From Phyllostachys edulis (Eukaryota; Streptophyta; Magnoliopsida; Poales; Poaceae), in the NCBI GenBank assembly GCA_036346405.1, contig CM070559.1, positions 39,779,889 to 39,843,888 on the forward strand: DNA of 64,000 nt. Direction: 5' to 3'. Below are positions 57,224 through 64,000 of the stretch, in pieces. Position numbers and translations under genes: made by a program. Below the pieces are notes generated by a model that was given only the letters and a program-made list of their open reading frames with translations, did not search any database and was not told the DNA's origin. The stretch's first letter is position 1. Each line of letters starts with the position of its first letter.

Positions 57224-59061
57224 ATGGTTCCTAAGCACATACCAACTTTGAAGAGAAGAAACTTTTTGTTCCAAAACATCAATAAAGGGATGAGATTGGG
57301 GAGTATAAATGGACTGCGATGGAGGCAGCTTAAACTTGTCATTCTTGCTTTCTTCGTTTTGTTTCTTCTCTGGAAATGGGAGAAAGGCACATACTACGAT
57401 ACTGAAATCCTCCGACCAGATTCATTGGTTTTGACTCATCCAGGTCATTTTAAGCATACAGAAATATTTTCTCTTCTTTTTTTTATGCTACACCTATCTT
57501 TATTCTCATTTTGTTTCAAACTTCTGTAGCTAACTCAGAGTTTGTAGATCAGCATACATCCTCAGAAGAAGACTTTCCAAGTGCAGATTCATTGCCACAG
57601 TCAGTAGTTAAAGTAGAAAAGCAAGTTGCTGGTCCACCACCACGACTGTCCATAGTAGATGATTCTGTTGATGTGGCAGATGAAAAGGAAGCATCACCTT
57701 CTGAGAAGAAAGGTGATTACTCTTCTTCTTTGACTGCAGGATGAACCATGAATTCAATTCTTCTGTAAGCATGCTAGAATATGCTTGTATACTCCATTAT
57801 CACATTTCTCCTTCTTGTTATGTCCAGAAGATTGTTTTTTGGCCAGTCTCGTTGTACATAAGGTAGTGCATGGGTTATCCGACCCTAATACTTCTATCTG
57901 ATGTTTGTTTCATCTATCTTACAGAATGTAACTACAGGAATGGAAAATGGGTTTCTGACAACCGCAGACCACTATACTCTGGTTTTGGCTGTAAACAATG
58001 GCTTTCTGAGAGCTGGGCCTGCAGATTAACCCAGCGCATGGATTTTGCTTATGAAAAATTTAGATGGCAGCCTGAAGGTTGTGAGATGCCAGAGTTTCAG
58101 GCCTCTCAGTTCTTGAGGAGGTACATGGCAATAGCCTGTCCAAGATGAATTTGGAGATGGCATATACTGCACTCTTTAGCCTGATATTATCTTTGAGTCA
58201 TTTAGGTGATTACTAATTTGGTCATATTTCAGAATGCAGGATAAAACCATTGCTTATGTGGGTGATTCTTTAGGGAGGCAGATGTTTCAATCAATGATGT
58301 GTATGGTCACTGGTGGAAAAGAGCGGCCAGATGTGGAAGATGTTGGCGCAGAGTATGGCTTTGTCTTGGCACCAGGTGCAAAAAGACCAGATGGCTGGGC
58401 TTACCGATTCCCGAGCACTAATACGACCATTTTATACCATTGGTCATCAACACTCTGTGATTTGGAGCCTCTGAGTACATCAGATGCAGCCACCAGTTAC
58501 GCCATGCACCTTGACCGTCCACCTGCTTTTGTGAAGAATAACCTCCACAGGTTCCATGTTATGGTTCTTAACACTGGTCACCACTGGAACCGAGGGAAGC
58601 TAAGGGCAAATAAGTGGGAGATGTATCTTGGTGGAGCACCAAACAATAACAGGAATATTGCTGTCATCTGGAAGGCCAAAAATTTCACCATCCACAGTGT
58701 TGTAAAATGGCTGGATGCCCAACTTCCTCACCACCCCCAGCTGAAGGTGTTCTATAGATCAATATCGCCTCGGCATTTTTTCAATGGGGATTGGAACACT
58801 GGGGGGCACTGCGACAATACAAGTCCTTTGGCCAAGGGAAGTGGCATTTTCCAGAATCATTCTGATGACGCTGATGCTGAGGGTGCGGTGAAGGGAACAA
58901 GGGTCAAGCTATTGGATATCACTGCTTTATCGCGTCTGAGGGACGAAGGGCATATATCGCGGTATAGTATTAAAGCCACGCAAGGGGTTCAAGATTGCTT
59001 GCACTGGTGTCTTCCTGGTGTACCAGATACGTGGAATGAGATCCTCGCGGCCCAGTTATAG
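57224..59061 (+). CDS. TBL: Trichome birefringence-like protein (TBL14/15/16 type), probable polysaccharide O-acetyltransferase
   Basis: Coding exons 57224-57443, 57530-57712, 57925-58120 and 58233-59061 splice with GT-AG ends into 1428 nt, 475 residues. A short basic N-terminus precedes one membrane segment (about 37-51, LKLVILAFFVLFLLW), giving a type II Golgi protein. A variable acidic stem (about 75-134) leads to the TBL domain at CNYRNGKWVSDNRRPLYSGF (about 136 on). The catalytic GDSLGRQ is at 210-216 and the second motif DCLHWCLPGVPDTWNE at 454-469, giving Ser212, Asp454 and His457 as the likely triad. TBL proteins transfer acetyl groups to cell-wall polysaccharides; the substrate of this subgroup is not fixed by sequence. 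Length and motifs are complete. An alternative ATG at 57290 would start just before the membrane segment. Confidence 0.9.
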
Positions 59062-61075
59062 TCTCTAGTCGAATGAGAAAAGAACTAATGGTCGATCAAC
59101 TTAGTCCAAGTTCTTATATACGGTAATTATTAGTCTTTACTGCAGAGCCTTTGTGCTGCTGAAGGAGAACACCAAGCAGCACTGTATTTTTTTTGGAAGC
59201 TTGGTTTCTTGTAGCTGTAAGCTTCTTTTTGTAATGTAACACTTTGTATTCCTGGCAATTCTCTTAGGAAATGCATTCCTGATTTACGTGGTGTTTGAGC
59301 TACAGTTATGTGATCTGTTTGACTTCAATCCTTGCATTATTGTACTATTGTCCCATGCTTTGTTTCACTGGTATAGTATAAATGTTCTGATTGTACTGAC
59401 ATGAGAATTTACTAAATCCAGTGTGTTCTCTCTTAAGATCTGGTACTTGTGGTTCTGATTAACCGATTTGCAGGATGTTTAGCAGGTGAATGCAAATTTT
59501 TTGCGTTTTGTACTTGATTGTTCCCAAATAATTTATAATCAAACACTTTCTTTATCTTGACGACGCTTTCTTTATCTTGACGTGCGGGAGAAGCACAAAT
59601 CACCAAGAGTATTTCACATGCCAAGGAGTACAGCCCACTATGCAAAGTGCAAAGCAGAATCTGCTAAACACCTGTAGTTCGACTATTTTACTGTAATAAC
59701 GAATCTAGCTTATCGTTCGATGCACCGACCACATTGCCCGAACGGCTTATCAGTTAAGCTATCAGGTAATGGCAGATATTTTACTCGTATTTTCAGCACA
59801 TACACATGTTCAGCGATGCATGCTAAGCGCTTTGCGTGTCAAAACCTCTGCCATGAATGAAATGATTCACTGATGCAGGTAAGACCCAAGGATCAGCAAC
59901 GAGAAGAGCACTGAGCATTCGTCTCTTCTCACCCAATTTAACGTGAAGTATGCATCATGCGCGATGTACATTGCCATGGGAAGCAGATTTTGTCAAGCAA
60001 TAATCAGGCAGCAAAGAGCCGAAGGCGCCGATGCATGGTCAAGCATACGTTTCTAGAATGATATGGCAGGTAAATAAATCTAATGTGGTGCCAGTAGTAG
60101 AAATACGGGTTATGAAATAATAAAATTGGCATCGTGATAAGCTACAGACGACACGTATCTCTACTACGCTACCACTCCGCAGAACGTACCTACAGCGTCT
60201 TCAATCCTCGGAACCCATCTACCACGCTCCTAGTCCGCGGAAATCCACCTACCACAGACGAGGAGCACGGAGACCCACCTAACGTGCTTTCAGTCCACCG
60301 TAAAAACTGTTACATTCCACGGACTAGAAACACGGTTACATTCCATCATGACTAGAAACACGGATATTTTATGTTACAAATAAAACGTGCCTATTCTCGC
60401 TAAAATATATGACGTATGGCTAGGTGGGTACCGATCATGATGCTATTTTTATAGTTCCATTTGAATGAAGGATATTTTATTATTACAAAAATAAAACGTG
60501 CTATATTCTGGGTTAGGGACTTAGCTAAAACATAATATGACGATGGCTAGCTATGGTGGATCAGCTATCGGGCAGCGATAACATAACAGAACAGCTAGAC
60601 GCTAATGACACTAGTCATGAGGTCATATAGGTGAATTCATCGAATGAAGTGCTTCCATCCCTAGGTACATCGATAACATAACTAGCGCTAGACACTAGTC
60701 ATAGGTCATATCAGCGTTGAAGTGCTTCCAGCGAAAGCTAGCGCTGCAGAATCGCGAAGGTTCGACGGTAGGGCTGTCTAAGGTGATTTATTTTTAACTA
60801 GTATGGCTCGCTTATGCATTTGCGCAGCTAGAGTTATTACATAATATTTATATATTCAACATTGGTTGCCGGTTGTTTGTTTTTTCTATATTTATTAGTC
60901 GATTTTATTAACCCATTCTTCTTTTCTTTCAACCTCCAACAACAAGCTAAATTCTCGATCAATCTCTCTCAGTTGTTACCTTTTCTAATACAATACTCTA
61001 CCACGTAGTTATTTTCTATTTTTCTTCAATTATTGCTTATTATTGATCATTACAACATCAAACATGCATACACAT
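59062..61075. other. TBL 3' flank and gene-free spacer
   Basis: 59062-59300 is 3' UTR-like. A TTTCTTTATCTTGACG word is doubled near 59547-59582. 60577-60740 holds two imperfect copies of a CGATAACATAAC...ACTAGTCAT...GTCATAT...GAAGTGCTTCCA block. No gene is seen. Confidence 0.4.
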
Positions 61076-61133
61076 GCAACCATCAACGATCTCCGCTGGG
61101 GACACCTTCTACGTTCTCTCCGGTGGCCCTAAG

Positions 61134-61410
61134 CCTATTCCCTACGATTGTGTCATCTTTACTCTGAGCTCTTTATTCCTCTGCTTTTTGTATGTCCGTG
61201 CTTCTATTCGTATGGATGCATGCATGTACATACACATGCCTGATGTTAAACGTGCTTGATGTCCTATTTTCTGGTGTCGGCCACTCATCTTCTTTGACGT
61301 TAGCCAACTCAACATTGTGGCTTCCTCACTAACCGCGGTGACGTCTCATCTTCACTGATGCTAACATGTCTGTTTTAGTCGCTATCTAACGATATGGAGC
61401 ATCTTCTCGC
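61134..61410 (+). repeat. Dispersed repeat, second copy of 22418-22680
   Basis: See 22418-22680 for shared words. This copy is slightly longer and continues into a short open frame (MEHLLAIVGDDVPITNDNML at 61394) of no known family. Confidence 0.5.
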
Positions 61411-61739
61411 CATTGTTGGTGACGATGTGCCCATCACCAACGACAACATGCTCCTAGCTATTGATGGCCTCACATCGTACATAGTTTGTCTTCAATGCAA
61501 AACTCCACCTCCCTTCTGCCAGGAATTCTCAATCATCGAGTTTCTTTGCCCACTGACTTCTTCAATAATGCCAACGCTCACCACTCGTCCTCGCGGCCCT
61601 AGCTCCTTCGACTCTAGCCTTTCTATTCAACGGCTCTAGCGAGCAGCATAACATTGTCATCGTCGAATGGCTAAAGTGAGGTACACTACATTGTCCTCAT
61701 CTCTATCACTGCTGACACCATTCGTGTTTTCCTCATTAT

Positions 61740-62830
61740 AACATTAATTGTCATTCAATATTTCAATATTTTTCATTAGAGTTTGTATACAAATCAAAAT
61801 GCTAAAATTATTTAATTTATTCTAAATTTTATTTACTTTAGAGATTTTACTTTCAAATTCCTATGGAAATCAAATTATAAAATTTCTTTTATTTTTATTT
61901 CGAATTTTAATTATTTTTATTGGAATTAGTATACAAATCAAACTTCTAATTTGTCTTTAACCTTTATTCTAAATTACAATTATTTATGGATTTTACTTTG
62001 GACATCGTATGAAAATCAAATTGCTAATTTTATTTTATTTTTATTACGAATTTCAGTTATTTTTGTTGAAACTCAGTATACAAATCAAATTGCTAATTTT
62101 TATTGTATTCCAAATTAGCATACAAATCAAACTGTTTATTTTATTTTATTTTTATTATGAATTTATGTTCTTTTTCATGGAATTCGTGTCCTAATCAAAT
62201 TGCTATTTTTTCTTTGATTTTTATTTCGAATTATAGTTATTTAGGATTTTACTTTGAAATTAGTGTTGAAATTAAATTGCTAATTTAATTTTTATTCCAA
62301 ATTTTAGTTTTTTGTTGGATTTCGTATACAAATCTAATTGTCAATTATTGATCAATGTTTATTACGTATTATAATTATTGGAATTTGTATCAAAATCAAA
62401 GTGTTTATTTTATTTTATTTTTATCCCAAATTTTAGTTTTTTGTTGGATTTCAGTATACAAATTTAATTGATGCTTTTTATTTATTTTTATTCCTAATTA
62501 TAATTATTTAAGGATTTTACTTAGAATTCATTTGGAAAATTAATTGCTAATTTTATTTTATTTTTATTCCAAATTTCAATTTTTTTGTTGGATTTCATAT
62601 ACAAATCTAATCGACAATTTTGTTTATTTATAATTATAATTATTTAGGTTTTACTTAGAATTCATATGGAAATAAATTTTCTAATTTTATATTATTGTTA
62701 TTCAATTTTAGTTTTATTGTACTTAACAAGGAATCTTTTACTTAGGAACCCGTATGGAAATCAAATTGCTAATTTTATTTTATTTTTATTCTAAATTTTA
62801 GTTTTATTGTACTCGACATGAGCTATTTCT
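61740..62830 (+). repeat. AT-rich imperfect tandem array
   Basis: About a dozen degenerate units of roughly 70-100 bp are present. Typical words recur in order: ATACAAATCAAATTGCTAAT, TTTATTTTATTTTTATT, CCAAATTTTAGTT and TTTTACTTWGAATTC. Unit length varies by small indels. There is no coding content; the apparent ORFs here are artefacts of low complexity. Confidence 0.7.
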
Positions 62831-63674
62831 TTTAATCTAGACCGTTATAATCGGGACCCACCACGATCGACGGTGTAGATCTTTCTCTTTTTTCACCAAT
62901 TAATGCGAAAATTTCTATCCCTTCAGAGTGAACGTGGTGACTTCTTTTGACTCTACTTTAATAAGATTATAATTTATCCATAAAAATTTCACTTATTAGA
63001 TCAACATCAAATCAACATCGAATCAACACCAAAATTCTAAAATCAACTTAGATATAAGAAAATATCGGCCAACTAAAATTTAGGAAAGCCGTTTATCAAA
63101 TACCACTCGAATGAGAACGCCACCGTACCTCGAATACAAACTTATGATAGTGCTTCCATGCTCTTTCAAAATAATTTGCACAAATCTTGAAGCAACACAA
63201 CTTTGACAGAGTAGTGTACAACCAGGCCTACAATGTGCTTTAAGAGGTAGGCCCCGATTGTAACAGACGAATTTCGCGAGAAACGACTCAATTCTCACAA
63301 GAATCTGATGAATTTCACACGTCCCAATAGTTTTCAATTTTGCAGGGAGTACGGAAGCACCTCTCCAAGCTTACAAAACCAACCAACCAAACACGGAGCC
63401 CCTCGAATACATACAATGACATTGTACGTATGTACATACCAGTACGTATGGCCCCGTACACCCCGACGTATGCTTCCGATGATCGGGGTTGTTACGTACG
63501 TGTAACACCGCTAATGTAAGCTGAGTTTTTGACTGGTTTAGTTTCTTTTCGAAATGCAATAGCAAAACTAACTCCCTCGCGTATTTCTCTACCGCACAAA
63601 ATCGCAGCAGAAAGCTACATGTCGCTCACCCATTCCCCGGAAAGCCACATGTCGAGTTCCCAGCCCACGACAGA
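62831..63674. other. Gene-free spacer
   Basis: Contains GGCCCCGATTGTAAC near 63252 and the reverse-complement-like GGAGCCCC near 63395, possible ends of a small MITE that I could not close. No gene is seen. Confidence 0.35.
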
Positions 63675-63909
63675 TCAGCAAACTGATGAGTATATAAGCA
63701 ATTTTTGAATTACTTTAATCCAGAAATATGCTAGATAAAATATGAAAAATACTCTAGCTATTTTCACAAAGCAGATCACAAAGAACACTATAGCAATACC
63801 AGATTCTAGAAGAACAGAAGCTAGCATTCCTATCTCAATGTTCAAGACAACAATAGACAGTAAAGCAAACCAACTAACAAGAAAGATATAGACATACTCA
63901 GATTCTGTG

Positions 63910-64000
63910 GAAAAAGAAGTTGCAGCAGAGTTCTTGATGAGGACGTCGTTCGTCATGGCGTAGCGGTAGTAGACGTCGCGATTGATGTAGAACGTAGCGA
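63910..64000 (-). CDS. Partial unidentified ORF at the right edge
   Basis: From the window edge the minus strand is open and reads FYINRDVYYRYAMTNDVLIK NSAATSFSTE, then meets a donor-like TCTGA|GTATGTC near 63900. Downstream text looks intronic. It may be the end of an exon whose gene continues beyond 64000. I do not recognise the family. Confidence 0.3.

Noticed and set aside
62009..62288. ORFs in the AT-rich array
   Set aside because: Low-complexity translations (Leu, Ile, Phe, Tyr runs) of a tandem repeat; chance open frames.
1..64000. tRNA or rRNA genes
   Set aside because: No convincing A-box/B-box pair, cloverleaf or rRNA core sequence was noticed, although a proper scan (tRNAscan-SE, Infernal) was not possible here.

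Overview
The window is nuclear DNA of a grass (Poaceae). It has spliced plant genes with GT-AG introns, Angela/BARE-type copia LTRs, Tat-lineage Ty3/gypsy elements, Stowaway, Mutator, hAT and CACTA-type elements, and genes in grass families. No species is assigned. All calls come from reading the sequence and conceptual splicing by hand; no database search was run.

Layout. 1-4404: 3' part of a Tat-like Ty3/gypsy retrotransposon with an antisense accessory ORF, ending in a 769-bp 3' LTR. 4405-6300: a GATGTTGCAA repeat array and an orphan coiled-coil ORF. 6352-14400 (minus strand): a cluster of genes and fragments carrying the RPA70 N-terminal domain (RPA70N). Its centre is a gene with four coding exons (7790-12609) that conceptually encodes 429 residues with three RPA70N domains in series and no DNA-binding OB folds. 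A decayed paralogue lies at 27.9-28.4 kb. 15395-18204: a Mutator-like element with a 9-bp target duplication carrying an antisense fragment of an actin-depolymerizing-factor gene. 18.5-27.5 kb: nested LTR, CACTA, LINE and TIR-element debris. 28427-30131: a complete 1.7-kb gag-only LTR element inserted just upstream of the RPA70N pseudogene.

30761-33077 (minus): an intact receptor-like cytoplasmic kinase gene with four coding exons. Its promoter holds a short retroposon flanked by perfect 16-bp target duplications. 36.2-51.8 kb: a decayed gypsy element invaded by a second one (5' LTR 37720-38513, gag-pol to about 50982). The second is itself interrupted by a 4.4-kb antisense LTR-type insertion (TSD TCTGC) and by a copia LTR whose right junction duplicates part of gag. 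52-54.9 kb: a truncated LINE, a Stowaway MITE containing a Mutator-type MITE, and a small hAT-like MITE. 55.8-59.1 kb (plus): an intact trichome-birefringence-like (TBL14/15/16-type) gene, a probable Golgi polysaccharide O-acetyltransferase. 59.3-64 kb: mostly gene-free, with a repeat shared with 22.4 kb, an AT-rich imperfect tandem array, and a partial unidentified ORF at the right edge.

The intact host genes are the triple-RPA70N gene, the kinase and the TBL gene; there is no sign that they work in one pathway. The most unusual item is the RPA70N array. Its internal exons are symmetric (phase 2-2), intron sequence is repeated along with the exons, and three members share a heat-shock-element-like sequence upstream of their start codons or the equivalent position. 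This looks like a new multidomain adaptor built by exon duplication.
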